The notes beneath the pieces are model-generated. The model worked only from the letters and a program-made list of their open reading frames with translations. It had not been told where the DNA came from and searched no databases. Below are positions 1-9,259 of a stretch of 44,216 nucleotides of DNA, piece by piece (position 1 is the first letter of the stretch; each line of letters begins with the position of its first letter). Position numbers and translations under genes: made by a program. The DNA is from an uncultured Bacteroidota bacterium (lineage in GTDB: Bacteria; Bacteroidota; Bacteroidia; Chitinophagales; Chitinophagaceae). The stretch spans positions 1 to 44,216 of the forward strand of contig CAIRHQ010000009.1 in the NCBI GenBank assembly GCA_903878475.1, written 5' to 3'.

Positions 1-644
1 GCAATGAGCAGGGTCTTTGCATGAAATAACAGCGATACCACAAGCAGGATGGCCATGGCTGCACCAATGACCAAGTATACCGAGGGTAACCCTTCGCGGT
101 ACATGGGTATTAGGAATGAAAAATAAACCAATGCCAATCCGGTTTCGCCCTGCAGTATCGACAACAATGCCGGAGTGAAGGCGATAGCAGCAGCGATCAT
201 CTGTGATTTTGGTTTTTTAAAATCGATCTCGGGCATCGACAGATATTTCGACAAGGCGAGGGCAGTGAAAATTTTACCCAGTTCTACCGGTTGCAGATTC
301 ATGAAGCCAAGCGGTATCCAGCTCTTTGACCCCTTGATCTCTTTCCCTACCACAAAAGTGGCCAGGATCAGCAGGATGCCGATGAGATAGGATAGGTTGG
401 CCGTGGCAGTAAACAGTTTACTATCGGTAAGCAATATAAAAATAGCCAGCAGGCAACAGGCGCCAAAATAGAACAATTGCTTGCTGTAATTTTTCTTGAA
501 GCCCAGCAGGCTTTGCATCAAAGGATCATCAGTGCGGAATTCCACCGAAAAGATACAGATCAATCCAATGATGCTGATCAGCATATACAGCATCACGGTG
601 ACCCAGTCGATACCTTTTGATATGGAAGCATTTTTATGATACAT
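1..644 (-). CDS. rodA: Rod shape-determining protein RodA (SEDS glycosyltransferase), 3' end cut by window
   Basis: About 214 N-terminal residues are visible, beginning MYHKNASISKGIDW; the rest lies beyond base 1. The protein is strongly hydrophobic, with successive membrane segments, and carries the SEDS-type stretches 'LGFMNLQPVELGKIF' and 'LQGETGLALVYF', which correspond to the family's QPSE and D/E-x-G-T blocks. SEDS proteins polymerise peptidoglycan glycan strands from lipid II in the inner membrane, together with the class B PBP encoded immediately upstream. It is the last gene of the mreB-mreC-mreD-mrdA-rodA operon; the gap to mrdA is about 80 bases. FtsW is the alternative family member, but the elongation-gene context makes RodA the natural call. 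Confidence 0.9.
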   Translation of the reverse strand, partial: MYHKNASISKGIDWVTVMLYMLISIIGLICIFSVEFRTDDPLMQSLLGFKKNYSKQLFYFGACCLLAIFILLTDSKLFTATANLSYLIGILLILATFVVGKEIKGSKSWIPLGFMNLQPVELGKIFTALALSKYLSMPEIDFKKPKSQMIAAAIAFTPALLSILQGETGLALVYFSFLIPMYREGLPSVYLVIGAAMAILLVVSLLFHAKTLLI

Positions 645-725
645 GGATTGGGTGCAAAGGAGTTTGAAGCATTTGGTTTAAAGTTTAAGGTTTAAAGGGC
701 GCCGCTGATGCAAATCACTATTTTC

Positions 726-2876
726 TTAGTTGCCTTTTTTTATACTATCCTGTGAATTTGTTTTTCTTTTTTCATTGGGCAAAATACCCAATGGCTTCTC
801 TGTTGGATTTCTGCCGCTGCTGTCTTTTTTAGGTTGCCCTTTTTTCAGGGCCTCCTTGTCTTTCTGCAATTTATCCAAAGCACCTTCATCATCATTATCA
901 TCCAGTCCGATAGTATCTTTCATGATCCGGATAAAGCCTTTGGCGATCAGGTAGGCTGAGTCTCTCGCATGCATTAAAGAATCCTGCCTGTTCTGCTCTC
1001 TGAAGATCCTGCCAGGAATCAAATTGAGCTTCGACAATTGTTCAATGCGGGCCAACCTCCCTTTATCAGTAATGCTATCCTTCAGGTATTTTTCGATCAT
1101 CAGGCCCACTATCGGTGCTGCATAGGTGCCACCAAATCTTCCGCTGTTCTCCACCACGCACATGATCGCGATCTTTGGATTATCGCGGGGCGCAAATCCG
1201 CAGAAAAAAGAGTGGTTCTGTTGTTTCACACCACGATAGTAATTTTCCACGGTACCGGTTTTACCGCAGATGGTGATGCCTTCTACTTTGGCGCCCATGC
1301 CTGTTCCTCTTTCTACCACGCCCTGCATCCCATCGTGCACCACTTCAAATACACTGTCGGGGATATCGATGGTCCTGTTCTTTTCCTGAAAGCGGGTGAG
1401 CAGCCCGTACTTATCACCACCTTCAATGGAATCGATCAGGTGCGGGATCTTATACCAGCCCTTATTGGCGATATAGGCCATTTCATTGGCCACCTGAATG
1501 GGAGTAACATCCACTTCACCCTGACCAATACTTACTGAGCGGAAATTACAATAACCCCATCGGCCGGGACCATAAATTTTAGGATCATTGAAATAGGCGG
1601 GAGTGGGAATATTGCCTCTTTTTTCAGAAGGAACATCCACGCCTAACTTATGACCTAACCCGAACGCGTACATGTACCTGTCCCAGGCCGCCAGACTACT
1701 ATCTACATTGGGATATTTGGGGTTGTTGATCACCCGTTGCATCACCGTAGCAAAATAAGTATTATCAGATATCGTGATGGCATTGCGCAGATCGAATGTG
1801 CCGCGGTCGAGGCATTTCATGGGGTTTCCCCCACCGCAACCATAAAAAGCCCCTGAACAGGATACCGTGAAATGGGTATTGATCACCCCTTCATGTAAAG
1901 CGACGAGCGCCTGCAAGGTTTTAAAAGTAGATCCTGGCGAGTAGCTGGCACTAACCGAACGGTTCAGCAAGGGCAGTGCAGGATTGAGCAACAACTCGGC
2001 AATATGCTTTTTTCTTTCGGAGCCGGTAAGGAGTTTGGGTTTAAAGGTAGGACTGCTCACCATGGCCAGTATGCCCCCGGTTCTTGGATCAATGGCTACA
2101 ATGGAACCCAGTTTATTTTCCATGAGTTTTTCGCCTAGTTCCTGCAATTCAATATCCAGCGCAGCATGCATATTCTGTCCGGCAATGGCCACGGTATCAT
2201 ATTTACCCCCTTCAATTCTTTCGGTAAGGCGGTTCTTATTATCACGTTTCCACAATTCAATGCCGCGCTGCCCCATCAATACTTTTTCATAACTTTTTTC
2301 AAGCCCAACTTTTCCGATATAATCACCGATCTGGTATCCTTCATATTTTGGATTTTTGAGGATATTAGAATCTACTTCACTGAGGTAGCCCAAGATATTT
2401 CCACCGGCATCGAAGGGATAATCGCGGATGGAACGTTCCTGCAAATAATAGCCGGGAGCAAACTTGAACATGCTCTCCTGTATCTTGGCCATCTTTTCAT
2501 TACTCAAGGAAGCTTCAAACACAGAAGCGCGGAAACTTTTATTCTTAATGATGGCATTGATGATCCGCTTATGAAATTCGGCAGTATCAATATTGAGGAT
2601 ATTACAAAGCGCCAGCGTATCAGAGCCTTTTAGTTTTGAGGGCGTCACCATCAGGTCGTAGATGGAAGTGTTTTGCAAAATGGACCTTCCCCTGCGGTCG
2701 AACACGATACCACGATCTGGGTAGATCACTTTTCGAAAAGTTCCCTGATCATCTGCCTGTATCCTGTATTTGGAAGAGAACAACTGGAGATTGGCCAATT
2801 GCATGATGATGATGGCAAACATGCCGATGAACACCAGCATGATCACATTTTTTCTAGATTGATTGAATACGGGCAA
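726..2876 (-). CDS. mrdA: Penicillin-binding protein 2 (elongation transpeptidase)
   Basis: This 716-residue class B PBP is the monofunctional transpeptidase that cross-links peptidoglycan during elongation, partnered with RodA. An N-terminal membrane anchor spans about residues 12-32, followed by the PBP dimerisation domain with the conserved stretch 'DRGIVFDRRGR'. The transpeptidase motifs are all present: S-T-F-K with nucleophile Ser316, S-D-N at 370-372, and K-T-G-T at 539-542. After the catalytic domain there is a tail of roughly 60 residues that is rich in Lys, Asp, Ser and Pro and looks disordered. It sits between mreD (55-base gap) and rodA in an operon. The family and role are secure; the role of the tail is unknown. 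Confidence 0.96.
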   Translation of the reverse strand: MPVFNQSRKNVIMLVFIGMFAIIIMQLANLQLFSSKYRIQADDQGTFRKVIYPDRGIVFDRRGRSILQNTSIYDLMVTPSKLKGSDTLALCNILNIDTAEFHKRIINAIIKNKSFRASVFEASLSNEKMAKIQESMFKFAPGYYLQERSIRDYPFDAGGNILGYLSEVDSNILKNPKYEGYQIGDYIGKVGLEKSYEKVLMGQRGIELWKRDNKNRLTERIEGGKYDTVAIAGQNMHAALDIELQELGEKLMENKLGSIVAIDPRTGGILAMVSSPTFKPKLLTGSERKKHIAELLLNPALPLLNRSVSASYSPGSTFKTLQALVALHEGVINTHFTVSCSGAFYGCGGGNPMKCLDRGTFDLRNAITISDNTYFATVMQRVINNPKYPNVDSSLAAWDRYMYAFGLGHKLGVDVPSEKRGNIPTPAYFNDPKIYGPGRWGYCNFRSVSIGQGEVDVTPIQVANEMAYIANKGWYKIPHLIDSIEGGDKYGLLTRFQEKNRTIDIPDSVFEVVHDGMQGVVERGTGMGAKVEGITICGKTGTVENYYRGVKQQNHSFFCGFAPRDNPKIAIMCVVENSGRFGGTYAAPIVGLMIEKYLKDSITDKGRLARIEQLSKLNLIPGRIFREQNRQDSLMHARDSAYLIAKGFIRIMKDTIGLDDNDDEGALDKLQKDKEALKKGQPKKDSSGRNPTEKPLGILPNEKRKTNSQDSIKKGN

Positions 2877-2931
2877 TGCGTTTAATATTTATCATGACCG
2901 ACTTATTTCATAGTCGGAGTATGTTATGCTG

Positions 2932-3465
2932 TTAAATGGTATTCGTCTTAAATTTCTGTTTTCGCACGATCAGCAGTTCGGTAATGATGATCAACAATAA
3001 ACTGATGGCGGTTGACAAAATCGTTTTGATCAAAAAGTACCAGATATTTCCGAACTGCCAGGCTTCCAGCAAAAACAGCCAGGCATGATGAATAAAAGTT
3101 AGTACCCCGGTAAAGATCAGGTAGGGCATCATGCCCCCCATACTTTTAATGGAAGGTTCTTCATAATTGGTATCGGCACCTTCCTGTGGAATGAACAGGT
3201 TGATGAGGAATGGCCGGAAGTAGGCAATGAGCACACAGGCAGCGCTATGAAAACCATATTGGTGCCGGAAGCTGTCGAGCGCGAAACCCAGTGCAAAGGC
3301 CACGATCAGTTGCCAGCTGCGTTTCATCCGGAAGGGCAGCCAGAGAATGAACAGGAAATAGAGATAAGGCGTAACCATCTGGTGCAGGTGTATCTTATCG
3401 AGCACAAAAACCTGTACCCCTATGAATAAGGCAAAACGAATGAAATATTTGATGAAGCTACCCAT
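2932..3465 (-). CDS. mreD: Rod shape-determining protein MreD
   Basis: This is a 177-residue, highly hydrophobic protein with about five predicted membrane helices. MreD proteins are poorly conserved in sequence, so the call rests on size, hydrophobic profile and its position directly between mreC (12-base gap) and mrdA. Known role: an integral inner-membrane component of the elongasome linking MreB filaments and MreC to PBP2/RodA. Patches such as 'LGFALDSFRHQYGFHSAAC' match the family's usual 'G-x-x-x-D' helix region. The loop at about residues 92-110 is hydrophilic. Confidence 0.85.
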   Translation of the reverse strand: MGSFIKYFIRFALFIGVQVFVLDKIHLHQMVTPYLYFLFILWLPFRMKRSWQLIVAFALGFALDSFRHQYGFHSAACVLIAYFRPFLINLFIPQEGADTNYEEPSIKSMGGMMPYLIFTGVLTFIHHAWLFLLEAWQFGNIWYFLIKTILSTAISLLLIIITELLIVRKQKFKTNTI

Positions 3466-3477
3466 GCTTGTTGCCGG

Positions 3478-4335
3478 TTATTGATTTTTCTTTTTTGCTT
3501 TATCCAAGATATTATTAATGGCCTCCGTTTGTTTATTATCAATGATATAAACAAACTGCAGGTTGTAAAAATTTGCTGATGACCTGAGTTTGATCAGGAA
3601 ATTACTGGAAGTTTTTTCAGGGATCACTTCCTCTACCACACCAATGAGCATTCCTTTTGGATAACTGGTGCTGTACCCGCTGGTGATGATGGTATCGCCC
3701 TTGGCAACCTTGGCTGTTTTAGGAATGCCGGTCAGGGAAAGCAGGTTGGGTAATTTTCCATCCCAGCTGATGGTACCGGTTTCACCGCCATGCATCAGTT
3801 TACCGCTGATCAGGCTATTCTTATGCAGCAGGCTCATCACCACGGCGTAGTCGTTGCTCACTTCAGTGATCATGCCTACCACACCGGTATTGGGTTCTAT
3901 CACACCCATGCCCTCTTTCAATTGTTGATTGGCTCCTCGGTGCAATACAATAAAATTATTTTGGGAGGATACGGAGTTGTACACCACTTTGGCATCCAGG
4001 TAGAGGTATCGCCGGTAGCGTTCCAGTGAATCAACCTGGATGGAATCAATGACGGTTCGGCTGGCCGTATCCGGTATTTCGAAATCTGATCTTAGTTTAT
4101 TGAGCAGGATGCCATCGGCCTTCACCAGTTCGTTATTGGTATTTTTTAGCCTGAAATAATATTCTACTCTATTGACCTGATCATTGATCTTTCCGGTTAC
4201 CTGGTTGGCTGAATTGCTGAAGAGGGCATTGTGGTAACGGCTATAATGTACAATGAAATAGATGCTGAATCCCTGCAACAACAGGAACAACAGAAAATTA
4301 AAATAACGGCGGATAAAAAGAAAGATGTTGCGCAC
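3478..4335 (-). CDS. mreC: Rod shape-determining protein MreC
   Basis: A 285-residue bitopic protein with a short cytoplasmic N-terminus, one membrane helix at about residues 9-28, a probable coiled-coil stretch, and a beta-rich periplasmic domain. The stretch 'GVIEPNTGVVGMITEVSNDYAVVMSLLHKNS' and the later 'GDTIITSGYS..YPKGMLIGVV' are typical MreC core segments. MreC is a periplasmic scaffold that activates PBP2/RodA during lateral wall synthesis. It lies 134 bases downstream of mreB, a rather long gap for this operon, and 12 bases upstream of mreD. Confidence 0.93.
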   Translation of the reverse strand: MRNIFLFIRRYFNFLLFLLLQGFSIYFIVHYSRYHNALFSNSANQVTGKINDQVNRVEYYFRLKNTNNELVKADGILLNKLRSDFEIPDTASRTVIDSIQVDSLERYRRYLYLDAKVVYNSVSSQNNFIVLHRGANQQLKEGMGVIEPNTGVVGMITEVSNDYAVVMSLLHKNSLISGKLMHGGETGTISWDGKLPNLLSLTGIPKTAKVAKGDTIITSGYSTSYPKGMLIGVVEEVIPEKTSSNFLIKLRSSANFYNLQFVYIIDNKQTEAINNILDKAKKKNQ

Positions 4336-4469
4336 CGAGAGAGTTATTTGTTGTTATGCAGTTTCACGTCTTTTTTGGAGGTTAACGGGTAAGATCAGGG
4401 CCTGAAATGGTAAAGTTTTTTTAGGAATCGGATGCAATCCATGAATGCAGCAGTATCCAATCATACCAT

Positions 4470-5495
4470 CTACCTCATCACAAACGGATACCGGTCATAA
4501 TGCTTCAGGGCAATACCTGTTCCGCGAACCACACTTTTCAGCGGATCATCAGCCACATGAACAGGAAGTTTGATCTTGGCATTCAGCCTTTTGTCTAACC
4601 CCCTCAACAATGCACCACCACCGGTGATGTACAAGCCTCTGCGGTAAATATCGGAAGCCAGTTCGGGCGGGGTAGTTTCCAGTGCCTTTAAGATGGCTTC
4701 TTCAATTTTAAAAATGCTTTTGTCCAATGCCTCGGCCACTTCCTGATAGCTCACCATCACCTGTTTAGGTATTCCGGTTACCAGGTCTCTTCCGTTCACG
4801 GGGATATCATCGGGTGGGTTATCGAGGTCTTTCATAGCAGCGCCCACCTGAATTTTGATCTGTTCGGCGGTACGTTCTCCGATGAGTAAACTATGGTAAC
4901 GGCGAAGGGCCTCCATGATATCGGCTGTAAATTCATCTCCGGCAATTCTGATACTTTGGTCGCACACGATACCTGCCAGGGCGATCACGGTGATGCCGGT
5001 GGTACCCCCTCCAATATCGATGATCATATTGCCCACAGGCTCTTCTACGTCGATACCGATACCCAGTGCAGCGGCCATGGGCTCATGAATTAGGTAAACT
5101 TCCTTGGCTCCGGCCTGCTCGGCACTGTCGCGCACCGCTCTTTTCTCCACCTCGGTGATGCTGCTGGGAATGCAGATCATCATGCGCCAGCTGGGTGCAA
5201 ATAAGGGTTTCTTGGGATAGATCATTTTGATCATTTCCCTGATCATCAGCTCGGCAGCATTAAAATCTGCGATCACTCCATCTTTCAGGGGGCGAACGGT
5301 ACGGATGCTTTCGTGGGTCTTTTCATGCATCATCAATGCCTTCTTGCCCACGGCCAATATATTTTTCGGATTGTTTCTGTCCAGCGCCACGATCGACGGT
5401 TCATTCACCACCACTTCGTCATTATGGATAATGAGGGTATTTGCGGTACCCAAGTCGATGGCAATTTCTTGCGTAAAAAAGTTAAAAAGGCCCAT
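4470..5495 (-). CDS. mreB: Actin-like cell-shape protein MreB
   Basis: A 341-residue protein of normal MreB length. Actin-fold nucleotide-binding motifs are evident: phosphate-1 'IDLGTANTLI' with Asp14, 'HEPMAAALG' with the catalytic Glu at 138, phosphate-2 'IIDIGGGTTGITV' at 158-170, and the adenosine motif 'YITGGGALLRGLD'. MreB forms membrane-associated filaments that orient the elongation machinery. It is the first gene of the mre-mrd operon, and a Bacteroidota-type promoter lies 36-66 bases upstream of the ATG. Nothing unusual is seen in the protein. Confidence 0.97.
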   Translation of the reverse strand: MGLFNFFTQEIAIDLGTANTLIIHNDEVVVNEPSIVALDRNNPKNILAVGKKALMMHEKTHESIRTVRPLKDGVIADFNAAELMIREMIKMIYPKKPLFAPSWRMMICIPSSITEVEKRAVRDSAEQAGAKEVYLIHEPMAAALGIGIDVEEPVGNMIIDIGGGTTGITVIALAGIVCDQSIRIAGDEFTADIMEALRRYHSLLIGERTAEQIKIQVGAAMKDLDNPPDDIPVNGRDLVTGIPKQVMVSYQEVAEALDKSIFKIEEAILKALETTPPELASDIYRRGLYITGGGALLRGLDKRLNAKIKLPVHVADDPLKSVVRGTGIALKHYDRYPFVMR

Positions 5496-5531
5496 ATATT
5501 TTTATCTGAAAGGAGTGGTCAATGTTGAATG

Positions 5532-5562
5532 CAAAGTTGGTGGAAAATATTTGAATAAACAA
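5532..5562 (-). promoter_or_regulatory. Putative promoter of the mreB operon
   Basis: On the minus strand a TTG (5560-5562) is followed after exactly 20 bases by CAACTTTG (5532-5539). This fits the Bacteroidota primary sigma-factor pattern TTG-N19-21-TAnnTTTG with one mismatch. It implies a leader of roughly 30 bases before the mreB ATG at 5495. It is a prediction from sequence only. Confidence 0.55.
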
Positions 5563-5729
5563 CCGCAAACCCTTTATTTTTCAACATTTTAGCGTTTTTT
5601 TTAAAAGAGGGTCAGCCGTCAGAAGAAAGGGTTTTATCGGCAAATACTAATTTTTTTAGTACGAAAATGGGCTGTAGAAATGCGTGAAAATCATGCTGCG
5701 TTTACGCCTAAAAGTTAGTTATACAGTGA

Positions 5730-7010
5730 TCACTTGAATTCGTAGCCGATATCGTTGCGGAAATACAGGTCCTCGAAATACAGGTGTTCCAACACGTCAT
5801 TGGATCGCTGCACCGCTTCCGTGATGCTGTTACCAAATGATGTAACTGCGAGTACACGTCCACCGTTAGTAACCACTTCTGCTGCTTTTTGCACGGTACC
5901 ACAATGAAATAATATACTGTTGTCGGGCAGTTGCCGATCCAACCCGCTGATGGGTTTATCTTTTTCATAATCCTCCGGATAACCTCCGCTTACTGCCACC
6001 ACCGTAGCCACAGTGCGAGGATCAACCTCCATCGTAATTTCGTTTAGCCGTTGCTGTGATGTTGCTTCAAATAGGGCAACCAGGTCATTCTTGATGCGCG
6101 GGATCACCGTTTCTGTTTCCGGATCACCCATGCGGCAATTGTATTCGATCACATAGGGCTCCCCCTGATTGTTCATTAATCCGATGAACACAAATCCTTT
6201 GTAATCCAGTTTGTCTTTTTTAAAACCCGCAATCGTAGGGGCGATCACTTTTTCATTTACGCGTTGTAAGAATGCTTCATCGGCAAATGGAAGCGGACTC
6301 ACTGCACCCATGCCACCCGTATTCAGTCCGGTATCACCCACTCCTATTCGCTTATAATCCTTTGCAGACGGCAATATCACGTAGTGCTCGCCGTCGGTGA
6401 GCGCAAACACGCTCAATTCAATTCCTTGCAAAAATTCTTCCACCACCACTTTTTTTCCGGCTTCCCCAAACTTATCACTGTGTATCATCAGTTCATATTC
6501 CGACAAAGCTTCCAGATGATTCATACAGATCATCACCCCTTTTCCGGCAGCCAGTCCATCAGCTTTCAATACTACCGGTAACGCCTGCTCCCTGATATAC
6601 TCAATACCTTCTTCATAATTGGCTGCTGTAAATTCTCGGTAAGCTGCCGTGGGTATCCCATGCCGTAGCATAAACGCCTTGGCAAAAGATTTGCTCCCTT
6701 CCAACTGTGCCGCCTGAGCAGATGGCCCGATCACCGGTATATGTTTAACCGACGCGTCTTTTGCAAAAAAATCATAAATGCCTTTCACCAATGGCTCTTC
6801 CGGTCCTACCACTACCATCCCAATATTATGTTCAACACAAGCCTTGGCAATGGATCTAAAATCGGTAACCGATAAAGGAAGATTGGTGCCGCATAAAGCG
6901 GTTCCGGCATTACCCGGAGCAATGAACAATGCACTGCAACGATCGCTTTGTTTGAGTTTCCAGGCGAAAGCGTGTTCCCTTCCTCCCGATCCAATCAATA
7001 AAATATTCAT
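5730..7010 (-). CDS. purD: Phosphoribosylamine-glycine ligase (GAR synthetase)
   Basis: A 426-residue protein of standard PurD length. It joins glycine to 5-phosphoribosylamine using ATP, the second step of de novo purine synthesis in the cytoplasm. Visible motifs are the N-terminal 'NILLIGSGGREHAF', the ATP-grasp lysine and glycine-rich loop 'VVLKADGLAAGKGV', 'DYKRIGVGDTGLNTGGMGAVSP', and the metal-binding 'IEYNCRMGDPETE'. It is transcribed alone, in the same direction as the mre operon but separated from it by the mreB promoter region, and divergently from the peptide transporter gene. Confidence 0.97.
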   Translation of the reverse strand: MNILLIGSGGREHAFAWKLKQSDRCSALFIAPGNAGTALCGTNLPLSVTDFRSIAKACVEHNIGMVVVGPEEPLVKGIYDFFAKDASVKHIPVIGPSAQAAQLEGSKSFAKAFMLRHGIPTAAYREFTAANYEEGIEYIREQALPVVLKADGLAAGKGVMICMNHLEALSEYELMIHSDKFGEAGKKVVVEEFLQGIELSVFALTDGEHYVILPSAKDYKRIGVGDTGLNTGGMGAVSPLPFADEAFLQRVNEKVIAPTIAGFKKDKLDYKGFVFIGLMNNQGEPYVIEYNCRMGDPETETVIPRIKNDLVALFEATSQQRLNEITMEVDPRTVATVVAVSGGYPEDYEKDKPISGLDRQLPDNSILFHCGTVQKAAEVVTNGGRVLAVTSFGNSITEAVQRSNDVLEHLYFEDLYFRNDIGYEFK

Positions 7011-7222
7011 GAATTAATTACTTAAAAATGATGCTTGATTTCTGTTTGCAATTTAAAGTTCTTGTGGCTCATTTGCCTCATTAATTTAGGATCTCCCTTG
7101 TACATATCTGTTTTTTGTCATGTATATTAAAAAAATGAGAAGAGGGAAATGACCATACTAAAAAGAATTTCACTATTTTGAGATGCTAAATTTTACTACA
7201 CGAGCATTTAAAACAACTACAC

Positions 7223-9166
7223 ATGAGTGACCAAGCAACACCACAAGGACATCCCAAGGGACTATACGTACTGTTCATCACTGAAATGTGGGAACGGTTT
7301 AGTTATTATGGAATGCGTGCCATCTTCATCTTATACATGGGTAAGGCATTGCTGTTTGATAAAGCACTTTCCTCTCAGATCTATGGCAGCTATACCGGTT
7401 TGGTTTACCTGACTCCCTTGATCGGCGGTTATATTGCCGATCGGTATTGGGGCAACAGAAGATCCATCATCACCGGGGGCGTTCTGATGGCCATCGGACA
7501 GTTTATGATGTTTGCCAGCGCCAGTATGTATACCAATGTAAGTCTGGCTTCCACCATTATGATCGCAGCACTGGTTTTTATGATCGTAGGTAATGGTTTC
7601 TTCAAACCCAATATCTCTACCATGGTGGGTCAGTTGTACCCCAAAGGAGATAAAAGAATAGATTCGGCCTTTACCATTTTTTATATGGGCATTAACCTGG
7701 GCGCTTTTATTGCTCCATTGGTTTGCGGTGGACTGGCAGGAAGCGGAGATGACCCATCAGGTTTTAAATGGGGATTCTTTGCAGCGGGCGTGGGTATGAT
7801 ATTGAGTACACTTTTGTTTATCTGGCTCAAGAATTTTTATATCGTTACACCCGAAGGTGAACAGATCGGTGAAAAACCCAATAAAGCACGTGAACAGGAA
7901 GCAGCTGATGCATTGGTAGCAGCTGGTGGCACCAAAGTAGTTACCACTGCTTTCCCACCAAAATTATTTGCGATCTGGGGCAGCGTTGCTGTAACATTAT
8001 TTTGTGTGTTTTTTATCGGTGTGAAATTTGACCTCATCGGATCTTCCATCTTCTCTCTCGCGATCGCTGTTCCGGGTTTAATCATCAGTGATCCTAACCT
8101 GTCTAAAATTGAAAGAGAAAGGATCTGGGTAATTTATATCGCCTGCTTCTTCGTGATCTTTTTCTGGAGCGCTTTCGAACAGGCCGGTGCTTCATTAACA
8201 TTCTTTGCTGATGAAAAAACAAACCGCGACCTGGGCCTTATCGTTTCACAAAATATGTCGCGCGGCATCATTATAGCTTTAATCGCCATCGTGGGATACC
8301 TTTTATTCTGGATCTTCAAAAAAATGCAGAATGAAAAACCAATGTTGAAAGAATTGATCATGGTATTGCTGATCGCTTCCATTGCCTACTTTGTTTACCT
8401 GATCGTAACCATCCCGGCTACCGGACTTGATCTGAGCGTTGTTCCGGCTTCGTTCTTCCAAAGCATCAATGCCATTGCCATTGTAATTTTTGCACCTTTC
8501 TTCGCCTGGCTCTGGACCAAACTGGGAAGCAGGAATATGGAACCGGCTTCACCTTTCAAACAGGCACTGGGATTATTCTTACTGGCTGTTGGTTACCTCG
8601 TGATCGCATTCGGTGTTAAAGGACTGATGCCCGGTGTTAAGGTTTCTATGATGTGGCTGATCGCCCTGTATACCATCCATACTTTTGGTGAACTGTGTTT
8701 ATCTCCTATCGGATTATCGATGGTGAATAAACTGGCTCCTGTAAAATTTGCCTCCCTGTTGATGGGTGTATGGTTCCTGGCCAATGCTACCGCCAATAAA
8801 TTTGCCGGACAATTGAGTTCTTTATACCCCGAACAAATGGTGTCTACCGAACTGGTAGCAGAAGTAAAATCAACTTTCAATTTCGACATCCTGAAATCAA
8901 ATGCAAAGGGTGAAGATTATAAAGGCAGCACTGCCTATACTTTTGAAATGCTTGATTATTCCAAAATAACCGATAAGGATGAAAGAACAAAACTGGTTAC
9001 TTTGTTAGAAACAAAAGGCCTGAATAAAGAAAAATCCTTCATCGGATTCCAGGTTAAAAATCTATATGATTTCTTCATGATCTTTGTGTTCATGGCCGGC
9101 ATAGCCTCCGTGATCCTGTTCTTTGTGAGCAAAAAACTGGTGAAGATGATGAATGGAATCAGGTAA
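7223..9166 (+). CDS. POT-family proton-dependent oligopeptide transporter
   Basis: A 647-residue inner-membrane protein with about 12-14 hydrophobic helices. The N-terminal signature 'EMWERFSYYGMRAIFILYM' contains the POT motif ExxERFxYYG used in proton coupling, and 'FYMGINLGAFIAP' is the second PTR2 signature. Members import di- and tripeptides with protons. It is longer than the roughly 500 residues of E. coli DtpA-type proteins: a hydrophilic linker falls at about residues 215-235, and a soluble insertion of about 60 residues precedes the last helix ('TELVAEVKSTFNFDILKSN...'). It is monocistronic, with a terminator just downstream. Substrate range cannot be told from sequence. Confidence 0.93.
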   Translation: MSDQATPQGHPKGLYVLFITEMWERFSYYGMRAIFILYMGKALLFDKALSSQIYGSYTGLVYLTPLIGGYIADRYWGNRRSIITGGVLMAIGQFMMFASASMYTNVSLASTIMIAALVFMIVGNGFFKPNISTMVGQLYPKGDKRIDSAFTIFYMGINLGAFIAPLVCGGLAGSGDDPSGFKWGFFAAGVGMILSTLLFIWLKNFYIVTPEGEQIGEKPNKAREQEAADALVAAGGTKVVTTAFPPKLFAIWGSVAVTLFCVFFIGVKFDLIGSSIFSLAIAVPGLIISDPNLSKIERERIWVIYIACFFVIFFWSAFEQAGASLTFFADEKTNRDLGLIVSQNMSRGIIIALIAIVGYLLFWIFKKMQNEKPMLKELIMVLLIASIAYFVYLIVTIPATGLDLSVVPASFFQSINAIAIVIFAPFFAWLWTKLGSRNMEPASPFKQALGLFLLAVGYLVIAFGVKGLMPGVKVSMMWLIALYTIHTFGELCLSPIGLSMVNKLAPVKFASLLMGVWFLANATANKFAGQLSSLYPEQMVSTELVAEVKSTFNFDILKSNAKGEDYKGSTAYTFEMLDYSKITDKDERTKLVTLLETKGLNKEKSFIGFQVKNLYDFFMIFVFMAGIASVILFFVSKKLVKMMNGIR

Positions 9167-9182
9167 AATAATTGATGGATTT

Positions 9183-9216
9183 AAAAAGGCTGTTCTTAAA
9201 TGAACAGCCTTTTTTT
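9183..9216 (+). terminator. Rho-independent terminator after the peptide transporter
   Basis: A 13-base stem, AAAAAGGCTGTTC paired with GAACAGCCTTTTT, closes a 6-base loop and continues into a T run, 17 bases past the stop codon. The A-rich left arm means it could also act on minus-strand transcripts leaving the DUF1501 gene at 9260. Confidence 0.85.
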
Positions 9217-9259
9217 ATGACAGTCTTGCATGATAAAACTTGTAGCAAGCATTCGTTAT

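Noticed and set aside
1038-1538. A 166-codon open frame on the plus strand opposite mrdA
   Set aside because: It lies entirely antisense to the strongly supported PBP2 gene, has no recognisable domain and atypical composition; it is a shadow frame.
5708-5968. An 86-codon open frame overlapping the end of purD on the same strand in another frame
   Set aside because: It lies mostly inside purD in a different frame and has no recognisable features.
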